64,000 nucleotides of DNA, taken from assembly GCA_017164015.1 (NCBI GenBank), contig CP071065.1, positions 4,689,918-4,753,917 of the forward strand, read 5' to 3'. Source of the stretch: Nostoc sp. UHCC 0702 (GTDB lineage: Bacteria; Cyanobacteriota; Cyanobacteriia; Cyanobacteriales; Nostocaceae). The position numbers and the translations under genes were made by a program. Positions 19,080 to 26,733 of this stretch are shown here, one piece after another; positions within the stretch are counted from its first letter, which is position 1, and the number at the start of each line of letters is the position of its first letter. A model generated the notes under the pieces. The model was not told the DNA's origin, did not search any database, and was given only the letters and a program-made list of their open reading frames with translations.

Positions 19080-19326
19080 ATATTATGTCCGTTTAAACAC
19101 TTATGATATCTGTGGAGGTCGGTAATTGGGAACTTGTACTGAGCGAAGCCGAAGTATTGGGAATTGGTGAGCCAGCGCGGTCTTGGGGTTTCCCCAAGTG
19201 GAGCATCTGGCGTTAGCGAGCTTGCGAGCGTCACCCGAAGGGTAATTGGTAATTGGTTTTTACTATTACCCATTACCCATTACCAGGCAAACCGACTATA
19301 TCGTAAGTAATTAGCCGAACTTATAT
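19080..19326 (+). repeat. Family A element, copy 4 (long form)
   Basis: The left end ATATTATGTCCGTTTAAACA has one change from the consensus. The interior includes an extra module (GCCAGCGCGG ... CATCTGGCGTTAG) placed between TAATTGG-type repeats. Right end TTAGCCGAACTTATAT. Confidence 0.8.
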
Positions 19327-19431
19327 GAAAGAAGTGCCGCCGCGCTCTCGTGCAAGTGGCGTTGTGTATCGGCGAGAGTACGGCACCGTCAGAGATTTGC
19401 GGTGCTACTCAGGCTGGTACAAATCCAAAGC

Positions 19432-19530
19432 ACCCCTGCACCCCTTCTCCCCTGCACCCCTTCTCCCCTGCACTCCTTCTCCCCTGCACCCCTTCTCCCC
19501 TGCACCCCTTCTCCCCTGCACCCCTGCTAG
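19432..19530. repeat. Short tandem repeat, unit CCCCTTCTCCCCTGCA
   Basis: About six units of a 16-base repeat. The preceding GGTACAAATCCAAAGCACCC matches, inverted, the family H element at 29707-29840, so this may be a decayed H element expanded by slippage. Confidence 0.75.
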
Positions 19531-19763
19531 AAATCAGTAGTTCCAGGGCAATTGCTCTGTCTATGTATTTTTCGGTAATGGTAGCGGCGTAATTGTGAAA
19601 TCTAGTTTTCTAAATCTGGTAAGTAAGTTTACTGAAAGTGTAAATGACTAACCTCGGTGCTTTCACTTATCGTATTAATTAAGCGAGGGGTTGAGACACC
19701 AAACAAAGGCAATCAACCAGATCGCTAAAAGCAAAATCAACTCAAAATTAGAGGTTTAAAACT
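19531..19763 (+). promoter_or_regulatory. Leader region of the bacteriocin-like locus
   Basis: About 230 bases between the repeat array and the first peptide gene must carry the promoter. AGAGG lies about 10 bases before the ATG at 19764. I cannot name a specific operator. Confidence 0.35.
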
Positions 19764-20000
19764 ATGTCTCACAACTTGTTTATCGATGTAACCGAAGAGC
19801 AACAAGAAATCGTAGCTGGTGGCGTAGAAGGTCTTACCTTGTCAACATTATATAGCCGCATCTACCAACTCTCTGAAACTATTGGGCCAGTTGCAGCTTC
19901 TTCAGGCCCTGATGGTAGCACCATAGTGTCTGGTGGTATCCAAAAGACAATCCAAGAAGCTCTCCAAACATCTTCTCTATTTTCAGCATTAGTTGGCTAA
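19764..20000 (+). CDS. GG-leader bacteriocin-like peptide 1 (CTB type)
   Basis: A 78-residue precursor. The leader (1-20) ends EEQQEIVAGG, a double-glycine site for C39 peptidases, so cleavage should release a 58-residue core starting VEGLTLSTLY. The core has no Cys, is rich in Ser, Thr and Gly, and contains GGIQKTIQEALQT. The adjacent C39 ABC transporter and HlyD adaptor are the expected exporters, and no lanthionine synthetase or radical SAM enzyme is nearby, so the core is probably exported unmodified. It is about 60% identical by eye to peptide 2. Bacteriocin activity is a family label, not shown. Confidence 0.85.
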   Translation: MSHNLFIDVTEEQQEIVAGGVEGLTLSTLYSRIYQLSETIGPVAASSGPDGSTIVSGGIQKTIQEALQTSSLFSALVG

Positions 20001-20135
20001 CGCTTTTCAATAGTATTGAATAACCTGGATGCTAATCAAAGGGTTACTTTCTTTACTCGTTTGAAGTCAACTGATGTTTGAATTCAGTATTCCAATTATC
20101 GAGATTACTCAAGTCCAATCAAGGAGTTTTTAACT

Positions 20136-20372
20136 ATGTTACACGAACTATTTATCGATTTATCTGCTGAACAACAAGAAGTTGTAGCAGGTGGTGTAGC
20201 GACTCTAGACTTTAGCACCCTATATGCTAAAGCGTTCCAACAAACTGAAACTATTAGCCCAGTAGGTAGTAGTTCTGGTCTTGGCGGTAGCATTTTATTC
20301 GCTGGTGGTGTGCAAAAAACAATTCAAGAAGCTATTCAAACAGCTTCTTCCTTTAACGCAATAGTTGCCTAG
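20136..20372 (+). CDS. GG-leader bacteriocin-like peptide 2 (CTB type)
   Basis: A 78-residue paralogue of peptide 1 with the same layout: leader ending AEQQEVVAGG, core starting VATLDFSTLYAKAF, and the shared GGVQKTIQEAIQT segment. AAGGAG stands 10 bases before the ATG. Two near-equal cores in tandem suggest a two-peptide product or a recent duplication. The hydrophobic C-terminal end (SSFNAIVA) parallels that of peptide 1. No Cys. Confidence 0.85.
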   Translation: MLHELFIDLSAEQQEVVAGGVATLDFSTLYAKAFQQTETISPVGSSSGLGGSILFAGGVQKTIQEAIQTASSFNAIVA

Positions 20373-20423
20373 TTTATGCAATAAATCGCGATGAGTATGA
20401 TCATCTCTCAACGCGTGAGGAAG

Positions 20424-20446
20424 GGGAGTAATTAGCGCTCCCCTAT
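20424..20446 (+). terminator. Short hairpin after peptide 2
   Basis: GGGGAG, a short loop, then CTCCCC. There is no long U run; it may stabilise the 3' end of the peptide 1-2 transcript. Confidence 0.4.
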
Positions 20447-20470
20447 CTAACCCTAGATTTTTGTTTTGAT

Positions 20471-20560
20471 GGCAGTTAGCAATCAGCTATATATTAAATT
20501 CTAATGGATACAAAATTAATGATGTTTCCATAAATTGCTGATAGCTAACTGCTTTTTTTT
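20471..20560 (+). terminator. Terminator or attenuator between peptides 2 and 3
   Basis: GGCAGTTAGCAATCAGC pairs with GCTGATAGCTAACTGC about 50 bases later, a 16-bp stem with one mismatch, followed at once by eight T. The placement would make the two first peptides abundant and the exporter genes less so. Confidence 0.6.
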
Positions 20561-20624
20561 AATTATTGTGCCATGTTCATTGTTGATATAACATTGTAAC
20601 TTCACTTTTTCAAGGCTAAAAAAT

Positions 20625-20954
20625 ATGTCTAGCCCTATCAAACCGGAAATTGATGAATTATTTATTGATGTATCCGAACAACAACAAGAAGCTATATCTG
20701 GTGGACGTTCCCGTTATTCAGGATTATCTATTAACAATTTGTTCTTCCAAAAAACAGATATAGAAACTTTTGCCAATAGTGCAATTAATGTATCTGGTAG
20801 TAATGGTAGTATTTCTTCTATTCAACAAACTGGATATAGGTTTTCACAAATTACTTTTGGGTTGAGTCTAGGTGGTAGAGGACGCGGGCGTAGGTCAGGT
20901 AGGAGATCTAGTTTATTCGATATGTTATTTAGTATTATATCTCTTCTAGATTGA
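20625..20954 (+). CDS. GG-leader peptide 3 with Arg-Gly-rich core
   Basis: A 109-residue precursor. The leader is recognisably the same type (DELFIDVSEQQQEAISGG, about residues 10-27), but the predicted core (82 residues) is unrelated to peptides 1 and 2. It contains a basic stretch, GGRGRGRRSGRRSS, and a hydrophobic tail (LFDMLFSIISLLD). A cationic block next to a hydrophobic helix is typical of membrane-active peptides. No Cys. It stands after the terminator-like hairpin and 124 bases before the exporter gene, so it may be co-transcribed with the exporter. Confidence 0.8.
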   Translation: MSSPIKPEIDELFIDVSEQQQEAISGGRSRYSGLSINNLFFQKTDIETFANSAINVSGSNGSISSIQQTGYRFSQITFGLSLGGRGRGRRSGRRSSLFDMLFSIISLLD

Positions 20955-21078
20955 TTAAACAGCAAAAATTTTAACTTTTGATAGGCTCTGAATTCAGAGT
21001 TTTTAGTAATTGCAAAAATTTCCTAAAAATTGACAATATTATTAGGATCATTTTGTCATGAGTTAGGGTAATTTATTT

Positions 21079-23229
21079 ATGAAATACCAATTTGTTAAAC
21101 AGCATAGTGAAGAAGACTGTGGGGCTGCTTGCCTTGCTGCTGTTTCTAAATATTATGGTCGTACTTTTACTCTGAGTCGCATTCGTGAAGCTGTTGGTAC
21201 TGGGCAATTTGGCACTACTTTGTTAGGGCTAAAAAGAGGTGCAGAAACACTTGGTTTTAATGCTCGTCCAGTGAAAACTTCACCAGAATTGCTAAACCAG
21301 ATGAACGAAGCACCGCTACCTGCAATTATTCACTGGAAAGGCAACCACTGGGTTGTTTTATACGGTAGAAAGGGTCGAAAATGTTTAGTTGCTGATCCGG
21401 CTGTAGGTATGCGTTATCTTTCTAAAAAAGAGATCGCTGAAGGTTGGTCTGATTGGTTAATGCTTTTACTAGAGCCTGATCCAATCAAGTTTTTTGCTCA
21501 AGAAAATGAAAAAATAGGTGGATTTTGGCGTTTTTTTCAGCGCGTCTGGATTTATCGCGCTATTTTAGCTCAAGCTTTACCTCTTAACTTGATGTTGGGA
21601 TTGCTATCTTTAGCTTCTCCTTTTTTGATGCAAATTTTGACTGATGATGTGCTGGTTAGAGGTGATACAAAGTTACTGACTACTGTAGCGATCGCTGTGG
21701 TAGTGATGAATTTTATTTCTCGTAGTCTGTCGTTTGTCCAGTCTAACTTAATTGCTCACTTTGCACAACGTCTACAATTGGGGTTAGTGCTAGAATTTGG
21801 GCGGCAAATTCTGCGATTACCTCTGTCATACTACGAAGCCCGTCGCAGTGGTGAAATTGTTAGCCGTCTGCAAGATATTGACCAGATTAATCATTTAGTT
21901 GCTCAAGTTGTTGTCAGTTTACCTAGCCAATTTTTTATTGCTTTAATTTCTTTTGGATTCATGGTTTTTTATAGTTGGAAACTGACGCTAGTAGCTATAT
22001 TCATCGGTATAGTGATGAGCTTATCGACAGTAGTCTTTCAGCCAACTTTACAACAAAAAACTCGTGAACTTTTAGTTCAAGAAGCAGAAACACAAGGGGT
22101 TTTAGTAGAAACTTTTAAAGGCGCACTAACTCTCAAAACTACCACATCTGGGTTGCAATTTTGGGACGAGTTACAAAGCCGATTTGGTCGTCTTGCTAAC
22201 CTCACATACCGGACAATTCAAATTGGAATTATTAATAATACTTTTTCTGGCTTAATTTCAGGAATTGGTGGCGTTATTTTGCTTTGGTTTGGTGGCAATT
22301 TGGTAATTAACCCAGCAGAAAATCTGAGTATCGGGCAACTATTTGCCTTTAACTCCATGAATGCTAATTTTCTGGGCTTATTTGCTACTTTAATCAGCTT
22401 TGTTGAAGAATTTACTCGCGCCAAAACTGCTACACAACGTCTCACAGAAGTGATAGATGCCACTTCAGAAAATGAGGGCGACGAGATAAAACCTTATGCA
22501 AAGATTGCAGGGGATGCTGACATTATTTGTACAAATGTTAATTTTCATTATGCTGGTCGCCTAGATTTAATAGATGACTTTTCTTTAACAATTCCTGGTG
22601 GTAAAGTTATTGCACTAATTGGTAAATCTGGTTGTGGTAAAAGCACTTTAGCTAAACTAATTGCTGGGTTATATCCACTGCAATCTGGCAATATTCGTAT
22701 TGGACTGTATAACCTCCAAGACTTAACTCTTGAATGTCTGCGACAACAAGTAGTACTTGTTCCCCAAGAGCCTCATTTTTGGAGTCGGTCGATTGTGGAA
22801 AACTTCCGCTTAGGCGCTCCCCATGTGACGTTTGAACAGATTGTCAGAGCTTGTCAAGTAGCAGAAGCTGATGAATTTATTAGTAAGCTACCTGATAAAT
22901 ATCAAACTATTTTAGGGGAATTTGGTGCAAATATTTCTGGTGGGCAACGTCAAAGATTAGCAATAGCAAGAGCTATTGTCACAGATCCACCAATTCTGAT
23001 TTTAGATGAATCTACTGGCGGACTTGACCCGGTAAGTGAGGCGCAAGTTTTAGATAAATTGTTTAAACACCGCCAAGGTAAAACCACAATTTTGATTACT
23101 CACCGCCCCAAGGTAGTTAATCGTGCTGATTGGATAGTTTTACTAGATCAAGGCAAGTTAAAAACTCAAGGCTATTTGGAAGATTTGCGCTCTCAATCTG
23201 GAGAGCATTTAGATTTTTTTAATCCTTAA
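21079..23229 (+). CDS. Peptidase-containing ABC transporter (C39, SunT/LagD type)
   Basis: A 716-residue exporter that removes GG leaders and pumps the cores across the inner membrane. Residues 1-130: C39 peptidase with Gln8 and Cys14 in QHSEEDCGAAC, the catalytic His in HWKGNHWVVLYG (about 95) and Asp in ADPAVG. About 155-440: six-helix membrane domain. About 480-710: ATPase with Walker A GKSGCGKST, signature NISGGQRQR, Walker B ILILDEST and a His switch in THRP. All catalytic residues are intact. The HlyD gene follows after 24 bases. Confidence 0.92.
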   Translation: MKYQFVKQHSEEDCGAACLAAVSKYYGRTFTLSRIREAVGTGQFGTTLLGLKRGAETLGFNARPVKTSPELLNQMNEAPLPAIIHWKGNHWVVLYGRKGRKCLVADPAVGMRYLSKKEIAEGWSDWLMLLLEPDPIKFFAQENEKIGGFWRFFQRVWIYRAILAQALPLNLMLGLLSLASPFLMQILTDDVLVRGDTKLLTTVAIAVVVMNFISRSLSFVQSNLIAHFAQRLQLGLVLEFGRQILRLPLSYYEARRSGEIVSRLQDIDQINHLVAQVVVSLPSQFFIALISFGFMVFYSWKLTLVAIFIGIVMSLSTVVFQPTLQQKTRELLVQEAETQGVLVETFKGALTLKTTTSGLQFWDELQSRFGRLANLTYRTIQIGIINNTFSGLISGIGGVILLWFGGNLVINPAENLSIGQLFAFNSMNANFLGLFATLISFVEEFTRAKTATQRLTEVIDATSENEGDEIKPYAKIAGDADIICTNVNFHYAGRLDLIDDFSLTIPGGKVIALIGKSGCGKSTLAKLIAGLYPLQSGNIRIGLYNLQDLTLECLRQQVVLVPQEPHFWSRSIVENFRLGAPHVTFEQIVRACQVAEADEFISKLPDKYQTILGEFGANISGGQRQRLAIARAIVTDPPILILDESTGGLDPVSEAQVLDKLFKHRQGKTTILITHRPKVVNRADWIVLLDQGKLKTQGYLEDLRSQSGEHLDFFNP

Positions 23230-23253
23230 TTATCCAAATTTATTTAATTAATT

Positions 23254-24666
23254 ATGCTCTACACATATAGTAAAAAACTTCTGCCATTAGAGCAAAATGA
23301 AGAGTTTCTCCCTCCTGTGAGTCGTTGGACATCTTTAGCAGGAACTTTTCTGGTTGTAAGTCTTGGTGCTGGGATTAGTCTCTCCTCATGGGTAAAATAT
23401 AATGTGACGGTGAAAGCTGCTGCTGCTGTGCGTCCTACAGGAGAAATTCGGTTAGTACAACCGAAAATTGAAGGAACTGTTAAAAGTATTTTGGTGAAAG
23501 AAAATCAGCTAGTCAAACAGGGAGATGTGATTGCTCGCCTCGATGACGAACAATTGCAAATCAAAAAGAGTCAATTACAAGATAATATTCAACAAATTAG
23601 GTTGCAAATAGTTCAAATTTATGCTCAAATTAGAGCTTTAAATACTCAAATTATCGCAGAAGCAACAGTAGCAGAACGAACTGTGGCTTCTGCTTCAGCA
23701 GATTTAGCACGCAATCAACGGGAATATCAAGAGCGACAAATTACCACCAGCAGCGAATTAGTAGCAGCGCAAGCAAGTTTAGAAAAAGCTGAAGCAGACT
23801 TGCAAAAAGCTCAAGCTGATTTAAGTTTTGCTGAGGTGGATCGCGATCGCTATGAACAGTTGGCGCAGGTTGGCGCAATTGGTAGGCGCGAATTTGAGCA
23901 GAAAAAGCTAGTTGTTGTGCAGACTAAAGCCATACTTGCAGCTGAAACAAAAGCTGTTGATATTGCCAAAGCGAAAGTGCAAGCAGCTAAAGCTGCTGTT
24001 AATCCTACCACCGCCACAGTCGCGATCGCTCAAGAACGCATTGCTCAAGAAACTGCTAGAGGCGAAGCCAGCATCGCTATCCTCAAAAAGGAAAAACAAG
24101 CTTTAATTCAGCGCCAAGTGGAAATGCAAAACCAACTAGGACAATCTCATAAAGAACTTCTACAAGTAAATAATCAATTACAAGATACTATTCTCCGAGC
24201 AAGTACTAATGGTATTATTCTCAAGCTGAATTTACGTAACCCTGGTCAAGTGCTGCGTGCTAGTGAAGCTATTGCTGAAATTGCTCCCAATAATGCTCCT
24301 TTAGTTATTAAAGCTGTTATTCCTACTCAGGAAATTAAAAATGTCGCAGTTGGTCAAAAAGTACAATTGCGAATTGATGCTTGTCCTTATCCTGATTATG
24401 GCACTCTCAAAGGTGTAGTCACGGCTGTTTCTCCTGATACAATTACGTCTAAAAATAACAATGCAGAAATTCCCATACCAGGTTCTGCAACCCCTGCAAA
24501 TAGCTACTTTGAAGCAAGCATTCAACCTGAAAAAACCATATTTGGCAATGGCGATCGCCAGTGTCATATCCAATCTGGAATGGAAGCCAAAGCTGACATT
24601 ATTTCTAAAGAAGAGACAGCACTGCAATTTATGTTGAGAAAGGCTAGGTTAATTACTGATTTATAG
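23254..24666 (+). CDS. HlyD-family membrane fusion protein
   Basis: A 470-residue periplasmic adaptor linking the ABC exporter to an outer-membrane channel. It has one N-terminal membrane segment (about 25-48), a biotinyl-lipoyl-like half (GTVKSILVKENQLVKQGDVI), a long alpha-helical hairpin (about 100-320, rich in Ala, Gln and Glu) and a beta-barrel part. No outer-membrane TolC-like protein is encoded nearby, so a shared one must be used. The TAG stop lies inside the first bases of a family C element. Confidence 0.9.
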   Translation: MLYTYSKKLLPLEQNEEFLPPVSRWTSLAGTFLVVSLGAGISLSSWVKYNVTVKAAAAVRPTGEIRLVQPKIEGTVKSILVKENQLVKQGDVIARLDDEQLQIKKSQLQDNIQQIRLQIVQIYAQIRALNTQIIAEATVAERTVASASADLARNQREYQERQITTSSELVAAQASLEKAEADLQKAQADLSFAEVDRDRYEQLAQVGAIGRREFEQKKLVVVQTKAILAAETKAVDIAKAKVQAAKAAVNPTTATVAIAQERIAQETARGEASIAILKKEKQALIQRQVEMQNQLGQSHKELLQVNNQLQDTILRASTNGIILKLNLRNPGQVLRASEAIAEIAPNNAPLVIKAVIPTQEIKNVAVGQKVQLRIDACPYPDYGTLKGVVTAVSPDTITSKNNNAEIPIPGSATPANSYFEASIQPEKTIFGNGDRQCHIQSGMEAKADIISKEETALQFMLRKARLITDL

Positions 24667-24766
24667 CTGGGGACTGGGGACTAGGGACTGGGGACTGGGT
24701 GAAAAGTCTTTTTGTGTCTAGGTTTTATCATCTGTTGATGTCCTAACACTAAGGGCGACAGCTATA
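24662..24766 (+). repeat. Family C element, copy 3
   Basis: Begins TATAGCTGGGGACTGGGGAC (the TAG is the hlyD stop) and ends AAGGGCGACAGCTATA. GGGGACT heptamers replace part of the interior. Confidence 0.75.
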
Positions 24767-24781
24767 TAAGGAGAGAAGTAT

Positions 24782-25489
24782 GTGTTTATGACATTTAACA
24801 CGCAAAATCTACTAATAATTATCTATGTAGTGACATTGATAATGTTTGTGAAAACCTATTATAGAATTCAACAAGCATTACAATGGTGGTTTTCTAGACA
24901 GTCTTTCAAACTATTTCTAGAAGCCAAAAAAATTCGTGACGGCTTATTACAAGAATCCTTTACCATCCGTCGCAGCTTAGATTTATTAGCGCAAGACAAC
25001 CTGAATTTAACAACCAACAAAACCCAAGAATACCTCAAACAAGCTGATAATTTTCATCACGCTCTCGTGCAATTGAGCGATCGCTTATTTCCGGCATATA
25101 TTCAAGATAGCCTACCTTTGGCTATTGAGTGCCTATTAGAACCGTGGTTAACATCAAATTCTCAGCTGTATTTCCACTTCGACATACCACCCTACTGGCG
25201 ATATGAGCCAGCTGAACGGAGTTTGTTAGTTTTAAGAGCTTTAGAAGAATTACTAATATTAACTTTGTCCAATGTTTCAGTTTCTACATCAATTTTTATC
25301 AGTTTAAAACAACAGAAAAATATCGGTCAGCTAATGGTACAAATTACATACCCTGATCTATCCACAGTCATTTTTTATTCTTCTTTAAGAGAATTAAAAT
25401 CTCTTTGCGAAAGTTTTCGATTCTTAACTTCGGGAACATGCTTTTGCCGTAAACAGAACCTGAGTATTACTTGTTACTTTTATTGGTAA
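24782..25489 (+). CDS. Degenerate membrane-anchored sensor-like protein
   Basis: A 235-residue protein. One N-terminal hydrophobic span (LLIIIYVVTLIMF) is followed by a helical pair (about 30-110: FLEAKKIRDGLLQESFTIRRSLD) like the dimerisation helices of NarX/LiaS-type histidine kinases, then a section reminiscent of a truncated ATPase fold (RALEELLILTLSNVSVSTSI). The phospho-acceptor His and the G boxes are not recognisable, so it should be catalytically dead. The GTG at 24782 is chosen because AAGGAG stands eight bases before it; the ATG at 24788 is possible. Its position before a LuxR-type regulator suggests a modulatory role. Confidence in function is low. Confidence 0.5.
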   Translation: MFMTFNTQNLLIIIYVVTLIMFVKTYYRIQQALQWWFSRQSFKLFLEAKKIRDGLLQESFTIRRSLDLLAQDNLNLTTNKTQEYLKQADNFHHALVQLSDRLFPAYIQDSLPLAIECLLEPWLTSNSQLYFHFDIPPYWRYEPAERSLLVLRALEELLILTLSNVSVSTSIFISLKQQKNIGQLMVQITYPDLSTVIFYSSLRELKSLCESFRFLTSGTCFCRKQNLSITCYFYW

Positions 25490-25851
25490 GATTTCTTGCG
25501 GTATTGCTTGCAGTCTGCCTTAAATGTGGCTCTTAATGATTTTCGATTAAAAACACGTAATAATTTTGTCATAAATATATAATCACCAATATAATTATAT
25601 AAGTAATTACCCAACTGGCACAATGAAACAAGCGTGAAGGTTGTGAAAATTCAACAGTTCATGGTCAAAAACAAGGTTTTTTAGACTATTGACCGGAGCC
25701 TTAGCAGTCTCCGACTCAGCTTTTGAATTTTGACAGCTTCATAGAAAAATCTCTTATACTTACGTAAGTGCTGTATATCCCAAAATATGTATGGATTGAT
25801 TTCAAAATAAACAGTTATATAGTTACCTACTTCATCTGTAGGTTGTGAGTT
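25490..25851. other. Intergenic before the response regulator
   Basis: AT-rich. It contains an imperfect inverted pair (AGTTCATGGTCAAAAACAAG and TTTTTTAGACTATTGACC region) and likely holds the regulator promoter. No ORF seen. Confidence 0.35.
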
Positions 25852-26529
25852 ATGAAACAAACTTTCACAGAGAAAGCACTGCTAAAAATTCTAGTAATTG
25901 ATGACCATGAATCAGTTTTAGCTGGAACTGCTAATGTGTTGCAAAAGCAATACCCTGACGCTGAATTCATGATTGCAGTCAATGCTAAGAACGCTCTATT
26001 ACAAATTACTACCTCACAGCTAGATTTGGTGGTGATGGATCTTTCTATACCAGATAACTTGGGAATGACAGCTAGACCTGATATAGGGCTTCAACTTCTC
26101 AGAACTCTGATGAAAAACTATCCCAACTTAAATATTGTTGTCCAAAGTGCTAATGTGAGAACGCTGGTCAGGGTTAGGCCTGATATTGATAGTCACAAAG
26201 GAGGCTTTACAGTCGCGGATAAAAGCCTCTCGACTCAGGAAATGTTGACCAGGGTTGATTGGGCATTACAGGGCTTAACTCATACAAAAGATATTAAAGG
26301 AATACATTCTGTATTAGAAGTTAAACCAGAGTGGCTTAGGGTGCTGACTTTAGCATTTGAGGAAGGATTGCAAGATAAAGCAATTGCTGAACGTATGTGT
26401 ATGTCTGAACGGATGGTGCGTCATTACTGGAGTAAGCTACAAGATGCTTTAAGTGTTTATCCTGAAGAGGGTAAAAATATCCGAATTCAAACTGAAATCA
26501 GGGCTAGAGAAGAAGGATTAATTGATTGA
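25852..26529 (+). CDS. LuxR/NarL-type response regulator
   Basis: A 225-residue two-domain regulator. The receiver domain has the acidic pair Asp17-Asp18, phospho-acceptor Asp63 in VVMDLS and the conserved Lys in VADKS. The C-terminal HTH region (about 160-200) reads EGLQDKAIAERMCMSERMVR. It binds DNA when phosphorylated. Partners are probably the CHASE2 kinase 200 bases downstream and perhaps the degenerate sensor upstream. Its place after the peptide export genes suggests it controls them, but no binding site is known to me. Confidence 0.85.
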   Translation: MKQTFTEKALLKILVIDDHESVLAGTANVLQKQYPDAEFMIAVNAKNALLQITTSQLDLVVMDLSIPDNLGMTARPDIGLQLLRTLMKNYPNLNIVVQSANVRTLVRVRPDIDSHKGGFTVADKSLSTQEMLTRVDWALQGLTHTKDIKGIHSVLEVKPEWLRVLTLAFEEGLQDKAIAERMCMSERMVRHYWSKLQDALSVYPEEGKNIRIQTEIRAREEGLID

Positions 26530-26733
26530 TATTTGATAAAAATGACACAATTTTTGCAGTCATCATGTTGGTATAAGCAATAGTCAAAAGACTAAAAATA
26601 GCTTGATTTCCAACTATTGACTATTCACAATCATCACTTTGGTCTTAGTGTGTTAATTGCATAAGTTCTCAGTTAATGATTAATGGCTGATAGTTCAAGG
26701 CTAATTAACAGCAAAAAGTGAAGGTGGACATTT

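Noticed and set aside
19325..19592. Two overlapping ORFs rich in Pro and Ser
   Set aside because: They are translations of the 16-base tandem repeat at 19432-19530.
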